Assembly: GCA_023382535.1 (NCBI GenBank) | Contig: JAHDWA010000016.1 | Location: forward strand, 62,001-126,000 | Direction: 5' to 3' | DNA from: Anaerolineae bacterium | Lineage (GTDB): Bacteria > Chloroflexota > Anaerolineae > 4572-78 > J111 | DNA: 64,000 nucleotides | Shown here: positions 1-7,251 of the stretch, piece by piece | Numbering within the stretch: position 1 is the stretch's first letter | Layout of the letters: each line of letters starts with the position of its first letter | Notes under the pieces: generated by a model | What the model saw: the letters and a program-made list of their open reading frames with translations, nothing else | What the model was told of the DNA's origin: nothing | Databases searched by the model: none | Position numbers and translations under genes: made by a program

Positions 1-403
1 TCTGGCTTGAACCGATCACTACATTTTCCGGCCCGGCCATGCGCACCACGAGACCGGCCTGCCACACCGGCAGACCCCGATAGGTTTGCACGTAGGAGAC
101 GACGTGGGCGTCCCTCGATCTCTTCACCTCACGAATGTGCAGCAAAGAGCCTTCACCTTTGACATACGCCTCTGGCGGTGACTCAGAAGCTTTCCTCAAG
201 ACGGATTTCGCAATGCCGTAGAGGTCGGCCACTTCCCGTACGTAGAATCCGGCGGTTTGTGCTGGGTTCAGAGGTCTTTCTGCGGCTGCGGCTGCGGCTG
301 CGGGGACTCGCTTTTGGATAACGAAAGGCTCCTCGATGTGGGAGATACTAACAACGCGCCCCTCAGCATCCTTATACACTTGGCCAGAACTTTGCTCAGT
401 CAT
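1..403 (-). CDS. Protein with FTP-like segment (C-terminus beyond window)
   Basis: Partial gene: 134 codons are visible and the frame stays open at the left edge of the window. The start ATG is at 403 with a strong AGGAGG upstream, and it overlaps the stop of the fibre-like gene by 4 bp (ATGA), so the two are probably translationally coupled. After a short acidic start there is a run of seven alanines (about residues 35-41). Then comes a region containing SYVQTYRGLPVWQAGLVV, which resembles the FTP (fungalysin/thermolysin propeptide) fold, where a Q-T-Y-x-G-x-P-V-W pattern is typical. FTP domains usually precede M4 or M36 metallopeptidase domains and act as inhibitors or chaperones. The protease domain, if there is one, lies outside this window. 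No signal peptide is visible. The product name is an inference from this one motif. Confidence 0.6.
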   Translation of the reverse strand, partial: MTEQSSGQVYKDAEGRVVSISHIEEPFVIQKRVPAAAAAAAERPLNPAQTAGFYVREVADLYGIAKSVLRKASESPPEAYVKGEGSLLHIREVKRSRDAHVVSYVQTYRGLPVWQAGLVVRMAGPENVVIGSSQ

Positions 404-1392
404 GATTTGCCTCCTATAGAGTTAGCCCGACAGCTTTGCTCGAGCTCGGCCAGTCTCGCACTCTGCTGGTGGAGGGTGCGTTCCTGTCGAATGGCATGCA
501 ATGTCATCTCCTCTATCCTCTTCAGCAGCAGCATGCAGAATTCGCCAATGTGCAGGCCTTGAGTGGCAACTTGGTCAGCCGTTGGCAGCTCGGGCAGGTG
601 TTGATTCTGCCCGATATACGTTGCCAGCTCGTCCAGATCCGGGAGTTTGTAGGCTGGCGCAAATACATGGTCCGGCACAGCAATGGCCCAATCTTTGATC
701 ACGAGTTCACCACTGATGGTGATGTCGCCAGTCGCGCCGTCCAGGCGAATCGTGCGCGTACCGTCTCCTCTGTTTATGAGTACGTCACCATGTTGGCCAT
801 TGCCGCCGACGGTGATCTCGCCAGCAGTGCCGGCCAGGTGGATCGTCTCCTGCCCGGCCGGGTCTCTGACGACGACGTCGCCGCCCCGTCCGTTGCCGCC
901 GAGGATAGCGTCGCCTTGATGACCATCCAGGTGGATCGTCTCCTTGCCGTCCGAGTTCGCGACAATCACGTCACCATCCTGACCCTGGCCACCAAGAGTA
1001 AGATCTCCCACCTTGCCATCCAGGTGGGCTATTACGTCGCCAGTACAGCTCTTGATGGTCAGGTCGGCATTCTTGCCACTGATGCGCACTCGCTCATGTC
1101 CGTGCGCGTCATAGAGGACGATGTCGCCGCTTTGACTGGCCGTACCCGTCTCACCGTCAATAATGTAGGTGATGGTCATCCATTTGTCTCTTAGCAGTAG
1201 TTTGCCATCTTTGTCTCGAGTCCCTCCGATATCAATACCGCCGTTATCCCCATTGATCGAAATCACGGCCGGTCGATTCTGATCGGTACCAAATGGGTAG
1301 AAAGTGACCAGGCCGTTACGACCCGTCTGCTGGGGGGTGGTGTCATTCGGAGGAAGTTGATCTTTTGTGCCTAGTTTCGGAATGTCAGACAT
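400..1392 (-). CDS. Tail-fibre-like beta-repeat protein
   Basis: Encodes 330 aa from ATG 1392, chosen because GGAGAG sits 7 nt upstream; an upstream in-frame ATG at 1464 lacks this. The middle (about residues 75-235) is a series of short glycine/aspartate-rich repeats of the type GD-hydrophobic-x-V/L followed by IHLDG or IRLDG, as expected for a repetitive beta-structure. The end (about 238-330) contains DWAIAVPDHVFAPAY, a conserved-looking HLPELPTADQV stretch and a terminal coiled coil. This layout is familiar from tail-fibre or tailspike-like proteins, where the C-terminus trimerises or acts as an intramolecular chaperone. It lies at the far end of the left block, next to the FTP-like protein. 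A role as particle fibre or adhesin is inferred; the repeat and C-terminal pattern are seen directly. No signal peptide. Confidence 0.7.
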   Translation of the reverse strand: MSDIPKLGTKDQLPPNDTTPQQTGRNGLVTFYPFGTDQNRPAVISINGDNGGIDIGGTRDKDGKLLLRDKWMTITYIIDGETGTASQSGDIVLYDAHGHERVRISGKNADLTIKSCTGDVIAHLDGKVGDLTLGGQGQDGDVIVANSDGKETIHLDGHQGDAILGGNGRGGDVVVRDPAGQETIHLAGTAGEITVGGNGQHGDVLINRGDGTRTIRLDGATGDITISGELVIKDWAIAVPDHVFAPAYKLPDLDELATYIGQNQHLPELPTADQVATQGLHIGEFCMLLLKRIEEMTLHAIRQERTLHQQSARLAELEQSCRANSIGGKS

Positions 1393-1776
1393 TTTGCTCT
1401 CCGTATTCCAGTTATCATTACCCATACAGTGAGATAAATAAAATAGGAAGACAAATGTGGACAAAATGATGATTTTGAGCTTGACTCAAAGTAGGGCAAT
1501 CGCATCTAATTAATTTGGAAAGTCGAAACCCAGTTTAACTTAGGAATATTGCACAGGATGCCCTGTGATTCCCCCTCTCGGTCAACACCCTAGATGTTGG
1601 GATTTACGAATACCTTTGACCACAGGATGTAGTAGTAAAACAGATTTACAACCGTTCCTCCCGCGTTAGCCATATTTAACCAGAGGATGGTAGTCCGAGT
1701 GGCTCGCTCCGCAGCAGCCAGATTGGGCTGACCTGGATCGCCTGATAAAAGCTGAAGGCGGGAGGAACGATTTCAT
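1393..1776. other. 384-bp intergenic region with inverted repeat
   Basis: No gene is supported here. The segment holds a 12-bp perfect inverted repeat, CGTTCCTCCCGC at 1653-1664 and its complement at 1758-1769, enclosing about 93 bp. It also holds three related short motifs around 1552, 1621 and 1680 (CACAGGATG, CACAGGATG, CAGAGGATG). On the minus strand it is the leader of the fibre-like gene, so promoter or RNA-structure functions are possible. No clear sigma-70 promoter could be assigned. Confidence 0.4.
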
Positions 1777-2211
1777 TTAGGGTATTTCGATGGGTGTAGC
1801 CGATAGCCGGCCAACTGGATCCATTACCTCAATATAATCTTCTATTGTTTCGGCTCGTATTTCAGCCAATTCCTGGGCAATTTGCCCCACGAGCGTTTTA
1901 AATCGGGCCTGATCAAGTAAGACCACTTCGTCGGCTAGGTGGAGGTGGGGCGTGCGAATTCCACCCTTTATATCTTGGATAAACTTAATTCGTGTTCGCG
2001 GCATATCCTCAATGAGTTTTTTCATCCGCGCTTCACCCAAGAGACGCTCAAGAGGAGTTCGCTGGCACCCGGCGAGATGACGCGGAATACTTATCCACTC
2101 AGGAATTTCAACTTTGACCTGCAAGGGCTCCAGGCTTTCCACCAATCGGTTGAACTCCTCGGCAGTTCCTTCAAACTTGAGAGCCGCTTTCCATACAAAT
2201 TTGTCGCTCAT
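1777..2211 (-). CDS. Small partner protein of SPASM maturase (unknown)
   Basis: Encodes 144 aa; the start ATG at 2211 follows AAGGAGG with ideal spacing. It lies 19 bp downstream of the radical SAM/SPASM gene and is clearly co-transcribed with it. The N-terminal half is a predicted alpha/beta segment (FVWKAALKFEGTAEEFNRLV). The middle contains GGIRTPHLHLADEVVLLD, followed by a helix ending in an acidic region. I do not recognise the family. Each of the two SPASM maturases in this block is followed directly by a small protein of about 140 aa. That makes both candidates for the maturase substrate, a leader-binding partner, or a scaffold. It has one cysteine, which argues against a multi-thioether product. 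Function is not established. Confidence 0.75.
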   Translation of the reverse strand: MSDKFVWKAALKFEGTAEEFNRLVESLEPLQVKVEIPEWISIPRHLAGCQRTPLERLLGEARMKKLIEDMPRTRIKFIQDIKGGIRTPHLHLADEVVLLDQARFKTLVGQIAQELAEIRAETIEDYIEVMDPVGRLSATPIEIP

Positions 2212-2230
2212 GGTTTTGATCCTCCTTGCT

Positions 2231-3364
2231 CTACTTTAATATTGGATTCTTCACCTTAATCACTTCGTGAAAGTATTGCATAAAATGCTCCATGAATAAT
2301 TTATTGTCGAGGTCGGTTAAGGTGGTTAAAACAAGCTGGGCCGCTTCAATGGCTGCCTTCTCCATCGCGCACAACATCGGCCCGGCTAAATTCGTGCGTC
2401 CGGTCATGTAATAGTTGGTGCAGCCGCACCAGTTCATACAGTACGGTTGCAGCCCACAGGTTTGACATGCCTCATTGCGATTTCCTTTCTGCTGTAGTAA
2501 AGCGCAACGGCGAGCCAGGTCAAGACCGGTGTAGATATTGCCCAGGCATAACGAAGAGTCTCGATCCTCCCCCACGAACCTTTCGCACGGGTAGATGTTT
2601 CCACTTGGGGCAAAGGCCCACTGCGTTTCGCCTATGCCGCACCGATCCCCGAATGTATACCCTCCTTTCAATAAAAGAATGATTTTGCTGTCAATAAAGT
2701 TTAGCGCAATTTCGTGCCCATGTTGATAACTTTGGACATAGAGGTTTCCAATCTTCCGATAGTTCTCTTGCATCCTGGAATAAATATCCACTGGCCAGGC
2801 GGCGCTGATGTTCGCATTGAGATGAATCGCGCAAACCCCAAGCTTGATGAAAAACGAGACGCTGTCCGGCAGAAAATCGAGTGTGTCCGGCCCGTAAACC
2901 GCATTGACTTGCACCGAATCAAGCTGCTCTAAGGCCTTTTGCAGATTCCTGACCACTTCGGCAAAGCTGCCGCTGCCAGTCCGGTAAGGACGATTTAAGT
3001 CGTGGACGTGCTGGGGTCCATCCAGGCTAAGACAAAGATCAACTTTCTCCTGCTTGAGAAAATCCAGGATAGACTGGGTCAGGATCGTTCCATTGGTAGT
3101 GAGACTGAGGCGAACAGGTTTTTCTACTTCTCGTTCTTTCTTACGAAGATAGCCGGTAATTTCTTTCATCAAATCAAAACATAACAGCGGCTCACCTCCA
3201 AAGAAACCAAAATCAATCCTTTGGCCCGGCGGGGTAATCCGCATCGCAAAATCGACCACCTTTCGGGCCGTGGTGAAGGTCATATCTTTATTATAGGCCT
3301 GACCGGCGTAACAGTAACGACAAGCCAGATTGCAACGATGGGTCAAATTTATCGTAATTTTCAT
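2231..3364 (-). CDS. Radical SAM/SPASM peptide maturase
   Basis: Encodes 377 aa from ATG 3364, preceded by GGAGGAGGG; an in-frame extension to 3553 lacks a usable start. The radical SAM cluster motif CNLACRYC is at residues 11-18 (CxxxCxxC) and binds the 4Fe-4S cluster that cleaves S-adenosylmethionine. A GGEP motif follows in the expected place (FGFFGGEPLL). The C-terminal SPASM region contributes further cluster cysteines (CGIGETQW, YPCERF, CQTCGLQPYCMNWCGC, and a late C after NLAGPM). SPASM enzymes mostly modify ribosomal peptides or act as anaerobic sulfatase-type maturases. With small neighbours and no sulfatase nearby, peptide or protein modification is the better guess. The substrate is unknown; the adjacent 144-aa protein is one candidate. 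Confidence 0.88.
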   Translation of the reverse strand: MKITINLTHRCNLACRYCYAGQAYNKDMTFTTARKVVDFAMRITPPGQRIDFGFFGGEPLLCFDLMKEITGYLRKKEREVEKPVRLSLTTNGTILTQSILDFLKQEKVDLCLSLDGPQHVHDLNRPYRTGSGSFAEVVRNLQKALEQLDSVQVNAVYGPDTLDFLPDSVSFFIKLGVCAIHLNANISAAWPVDIYSRMQENYRKIGNLYVQSYQHGHEIALNFIDSKIILLLKGGYTFGDRCGIGETQWAFAPSGNIYPCERFVGEDRDSSLCLGNIYTGLDLARRCALLQQKGNRNEACQTCGLQPYCMNWCGCTNYYMTGRTNLAGPMLCAMEKAAIEAAQLVLTTLTDLDNKLFMEHFMQYFHEVIKVKNPILK

Positions 3365-3540
3365 CGCTACCCTCCTCCAGGCCTGACCTGCTTTACCCCA
3401 CGGTGTTGGTGCAGGCCGGTAAAGGGGATCTAAGCAACTCAATCTGTTCTGGCCCATCTCGATCAAGGAGGCGCGTCTTCCTCCTGAGTAAACAAGCGGC
3501 CCTCGACATTCCAAATCAAGAATTCCTGGATCTGTCACAA

Positions 3541-3574
3541 ATGCCAGGGGCAAACCCTAAGTCGCCCCTGGCAT
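3541..3574 (-). terminator. Stem-loop, possible weak terminator
   Basis: ATGCCAGGGGC (3541-3551) pairs perfectly with GCCCCTGGCAT (3564-3574) around a 12-nt loop. On the minus strand it comes 42 bp after the stop of the large duplicated-domain gene and about 180 bp before the SPASM gene. No long U run follows, so it may be an attenuator or mRNA-stability element rather than a full terminator. Confidence 0.4.
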
Positions 3575-3615
3575 GGTCAAAATTAGGGTATGGCCCACCG
3601 ATGTTGCCCTAAATA

Positions 3616-5841
3616 TTACTCACCAGCCTTGGCCACCAGGCAGAAGCCGACAAAGGCGCTTTCGTTCTCCCACGGGCCGTCACAGCTTACGAGGGTCCGA
3701 TCCCACGCCTGGAGCCAGACCGTGTAGCCGCATGGGTCCATATCCGTGGTGTTCAACGTCCACTCGCCAGCCTCGCCGGTGGTGGGCACTACAGGATAGC
3801 CTCTTGATGCGGGATTGACCGGAGTCCCATGCGCGCCGGGGTCTCCGTTTGGCTGGACGGTCAACGAGAGACTGCCAAAGTGTTCGTCCGATACACTGTA
3901 GGTGCCTTTGATGATGTCACCCACCCGGAATGTCCCGCAGGGAGTTGCAGGACTCCAAGTTGCACCGCCATCATGAGAATGCCCTGTTATGCTGATGGCT
4001 GTGATGGGTTTCTCGTTGTCCAGCTTGATAACCACATTCTGGCGTGACGTGCCGTCTATAACGCATATCTTGGTTCCAGCTACGTAATTGGTGTTTGTGA
4101 TCGGATCCTTGGCCTCGATCTTAATCTCCCACAGCCCCGTCTTGCCGGTTGTGTCCCACACGCCCAGCAGACGAGACGGACTGACCCTGCGCCAGCCAAC
4201 AGACGGCGTGGGCGGGGCGTCCTGATAGGTGTAATAGTTGCTCGGGTCTGTTACCTGAGTGAACGGTGTGCTGGTTGGCATACCTCCACCGATTTGCTCA
4301 TCGAGCGTCACCCCGAACGGATTGTTGAGCGCCTGTTCTACCCCAGCCGGGAACGGACGGACGGTGATCTTGTATCTGGGCCGGTCTGAGGGCGGCGTCA
4401 AGACGTTGGGCGCGCCGGGGATATCTCCAAAGATACTGACCGAGCCGCCAAAGGGCCTCTCGCCGGATGCTGCAAACCCCGTTGTTTGATCGATGCTGCA
4501 CAGCGCAATGCCACAGACGTTGTCGAGGTACGGCTTATAGTCTCCCGTCTGGATCGGATCACCGGGATAGAGGTGGATGCGCGTTTCGACACGATTGCCC
4601 CAGGTCGGTTTGTAGTCTGGATTCCAGGCTGGTGGCATCGTCTGCCACGAAAGGGTCGCCCGCACGCGCGCGGTCACGACGCCCTTGGTGCAGGGCTGGC
4701 GATGGGGAGCCAAATTGATTGGCTGCGCAACAGTGTACTGCAAGCCATCGGCCGGAATCGTGCTAAAGTCGTGTACATTGATCTGGGCTGCTCCCATCCA
4801 CTGCCAGCCCATGCCGTCTTCCCAGTCTATCCAGAAGGCGACATATTCTTGACTGCCCGTACTGCATTGGGGTCCGGCGTAACCATAGGGCCGCTTGATC
4901 GTGAAGATGCCGACTAGATTTTCCTGGCCGTTCGGATCAAGACCCACGCATTTGAGCTCCTCATAACCGGTATCCCCGTCAGTCTCTTCGAGCGCAGCCA
5001 GAATCTTGCCGAGATCAACTTGCAGCTCCGCCAAGGGTCCCGGTGAGCCATACGCTTTATATGCTTCGATCAAACCGGGATTCACGAGATACTGCTTCAC
5101 AGTAGAATATAGAAGACGATGCTCATGCACGCCCTTGTCTTTGTAGAGCGCTTGAAGTTCCCCTGCATTTAACGGCTGGGCTGGCGGTGCTTTCACTTGC
5201 TGCTGAAGGTCTATGAGGTTGCCGATATGCTTGGGAAGCTTGACCTTCAAATGGGTGAATAGATCACCTACGAAGAAAACCTTCTGTGCCCGTACCTGAA
5301 TGTGGGCCTCGACGACGTTACCCCAGACAGGGGACCAGTCAGGTTGGTCCGCTGGGGGGGCATCATTCCAGGAGAGAACGGCGCGTACTTTGGGCAGACT
5401 CTCTACAGAGCACCACGTCCAATAATCTTTTGGTTGGAGTGTCACCGCGTACTCTAACGGCTTAGTGCCGGGCAAATCGTAAGCCGTAAAGCTGGCCATG
5501 CCTTGATCTTGCCATGTCGCGCTGTTGTCGAACGAGACGTAAAAACGCACATACTCTTGCGAGCCACCCGAGCAGATGCCGCCACTGTAGCCCGAGTTGA
5601 GCTTGACCCACACCACGGCCTTCAAGCAATTCAAATCCGGGTTATAGCCGACACACTTGAGTTCCTCGTACCTCGTATCTCCAACTATAACCTTGACCGG
5701 CTTGAAGGGACTGACCTTCAAATTGCCGAAGTAGTTTGGATTGGTTAAGAGTAGTGATCTGAATTTGGCGCGCTCGACCGGGTGACTGATTGGCGCTTCT
5801 GGTACAGCAGCTCGCTCTTCAGTATTGACATCAGGTTCCAT
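3616..5841 (-). CDS. Large protein with two copies of an unnamed beta domain
   Basis: Encodes 741 aa; ATG 5841 is chosen over 5856 because AAGGAGG lies 6 nt upstream. Two homologous regions are visible. The first (about residues 60-195) has RYEELKCVGYNPDL, GGSQEYVRFYVSFD and PDWSPVWGNVVEAHI. The second (about 300-430) has GYEELKCVGLDPNG, TGSQEYVAFWIDWE and PDYKPTWGNRVETRI. A third, different beta-rich region follows (about 440-740) and may be Ig-like. The family is not one I can name; the sequence resembles uncharacterised beta-sandwich proteins that often accompany secreted peptidases. There is no signal peptide or membrane segment. It sits between the LysM protein and a SPASM maturase, so it could be a structural or surface component, or a maturase target. 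Function is unknown. Confidence 0.8.
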   Translation of the reverse strand: MEPDVNTEERAAVPEAPISHPVERAKFRSLLLTNPNYFGNLKVSPFKPVKVIVGDTRYEELKCVGYNPDLNCLKAVVWVKLNSGYSGGICSGGSQEYVRFYVSFDNSATWQDQGMASFTAYDLPGTKPLEYAVTLQPKDYWTWCSVESLPKVRAVLSWNDAPPADQPDWSPVWGNVVEAHIQVRAQKVFFVGDLFTHLKVKLPKHIGNLIDLQQQVKAPPAQPLNAGELQALYKDKGVHEHRLLYSTVKQYLVNPGLIEAYKAYGSPGPLAELQVDLGKILAALEETDGDTGYEELKCVGLDPNGQENLVGIFTIKRPYGYAGPQCSTGSQEYVAFWIDWEDGMGWQWMGAAQINVHDFSTIPADGLQYTVAQPINLAPHRQPCTKGVVTARVRATLSWQTMPPAWNPDYKPTWGNRVETRIHLYPGDPIQTGDYKPYLDNVCGIALCSIDQTTGFAASGERPFGGSVSIFGDIPGAPNVLTPPSDRPRYKITVRPFPAGVEQALNNPFGVTLDEQIGGGMPTSTPFTQVTDPSNYYTYQDAPPTPSVGWRRVSPSRLLGVWDTTGKTGLWEIKIEAKDPITNTNYVAGTKICVIDGTSRQNVVIKLDNEKPITAISITGHSHDGGATWSPATPCGTFRVGDIIKGTYSVSDEHFGSLSLTVQPNGDPGAHGTPVNPASRGYPVVPTTGEAGEWTLNTTDMDPCGYTVWLQAWDRTLVSCDGPWENESAFVGFCLVAKAGE

Positions 5842-5942
5842 TTTGTCCTCCTTCATCTTGTCCTACTTTTAGGAATTACTACGGTAAGAATATATAGGGA
5901 TGTTGAATTACCCGGCAATGGTTCAACATCCCAAGTCCAGTT

Positions 5943-7238
5943 TTATACGGGTACTCCGACCACCTCCCCGGCGTACAACAGGCTGGGGTGTGGGCGGAAA
6001 GCACGCCCTGCTGCCACGCATGCGCTGGACGGCAGGTTGAACAGCCGGTCAAAAGTTTGCAAGGTATCGAAGGGTCGGGCGTGGAAGAAATGCCAGCCGG
6101 GTAACTGCAGGTCTAGGCTGCCGTCATACTCCGCCAGGTCGCTCAGGCCATTGGCCTTAGCCAACGCCTTGTGGTCAACAAAGTGGAAACGCTCCGCCAC
6201 CTTCTCCAGCGTGTCCCAGGGATCAAGGCGCAGCGCCCCGGCGTAACAGGGCAGGCTGATGCGTATCCCCGGCCTCAAAGCCTTGGCATCCTGCAGCTGA
6301 TTAAGCTGCAAGATATCTTCTGGGTTATACCCGCACAGTGCTGCCATACCCGCCAGGGTGTTGCCTCTCTGCCAAACATAGCGAATCACAGAAGGCTGCA
6401 TCGGCCAAGCGCGCAGAGTGAGCTGCACCGGCTGCCCCGCCAGTGGGCGGAAGCAGCGAGGCGTCACGCGCCAGCCAGGCAGGTGCGCCGTCACTGCCTC
6501 CAGCTCCCCGGATGGGCGTCCAGGGACATGGATGCTACCAGCTGCGCCCGTCCACCGCTGCTCGTCCAGATGGAAGGCTCCCGGCCCGGCCGGCCCTGTC
6601 ATCGCCGGATCCCAATGCCAGATGTCTACCCGCCTCTCCACCAGCGGTTTCATCTGCCAGGCATCCAGAAGGCGTACCCACAGGTCGTACTGCGGCTTGA
6701 TCTGGGGCGGCTCATATTTCGGATGGTGCGCCTGGATGTTCACCCCGCCAATGTGTCGCCCATCGGCAAACTGCATCACCAGCACCGAGAGCGGCTCGTT
6801 GAGGCGCACCGGTACGTTCTCGGCCGATAATACGGCCTCCACTGGCTCCTTTTGATCCACCCGCAGACGTGGGATCACCAGCTCCTTCCAGGAGGGGAAC
6901 TCGATTAGGGTTTCCTCCGGCCCGATCACCACCCGCTGTGCCCCACGGATGTAGGTCAGCCGCTCAATCTCCTGCTCGCCGTGGATCTCCACCGGCGGTT
7001 CGAAATAGAGCGACCCATAGGCGCGCGAGGCCGGGTAGTTGGCTTGCAGGCCGCCCACGTCGTTCTGGAACTTCATATCGGCGTAGGTAATGCACAGGGT
7101 CGGCAGAGTTAGGGTAAATAGCACTTCCGTCTGGCGGTTGTTGGGTACGACGCGCAGCGTGTCCTCTTTCAAGCCACTGGCAGTCAGGCGGAAAGCCTGC
7201 TTGCCGGTCCAGATATAGATATCAGTTGATGTGGTCAT
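5943..7238 (-). CDS. LysM-repeat protein
   Basis: Encodes 431 aa; start ATG 7238 follows GAGGAGGG. The first 190 residues are beta-rich and unassigned. A central region (about 200-295) contains DLWVRLLDAWQMKPLVERRV and DIWHWDP and may be a transthyretin/dioxygenase-like beta-sandwich. The C-terminus has two LysM-like units: RYVWQRGNTLAGMAALCGYN with a following RPGIRISLP, and a second starting near LDPWDTLEKVAERFHF; a third degenerate copy ends the protein. LysM domains bind glycan polymers, but in contractile injection systems a LysM domain also occurs in the Afp7-type inner baseplate protein. It starts 13 bp after the subtilase stop, so the two are in one operon. Whether it binds cell wall or the particle cannot be told from sequence. 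Confidence 0.75.
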   Translation of the reverse strand: MTTSTDIYIWTGKQAFRLTASGLKEDTLRVVPNNRQTEVLFTLTLPTLCITYADMKFQNDVGGLQANYPASRAYGSLYFEPPVEIHGEQEIERLTYIRGAQRVVIGPEETLIEFPSWKELVIPRLRVDQKEPVEAVLSAENVPVRLNEPLSVLVMQFADGRHIGGVNIQAHHPKYEPPQIKPQYDLWVRLLDAWQMKPLVERRVDIWHWDPAMTGPAGPGAFHLDEQRWTGAAGSIHVPGRPSGELEAVTAHLPGWRVTPRCFRPLAGQPVQLTLRAWPMQPSVIRYVWQRGNTLAGMAALCGYNPEDILQLNQLQDAKALRPGIRISLPCYAGALRLDPWDTLEKVAERFHFVDHKALAKANGLSDLAEYDGSLDLQLPGWHFFHARPFDTLQTFDRLFNLPSSACVAAGRAFRPHPSLLYAGEVVGVPV

Positions 7239-7251
7239 CTCACCCTCCTCT

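Noticed and set aside
436..1194. Plus-strand ORF of 252 aa
   Set aside because: It is the antisense of the fibre-like gene; repeats in the real frame keep the other strand open. No ribosome site or domain.
3365..3553. N-terminal extension of the second SPASM maturase
   Set aside because: Its start would be TTG inside a stem-loop; the ATG at 3364 has a strong ribosome site directly before the conserved region.
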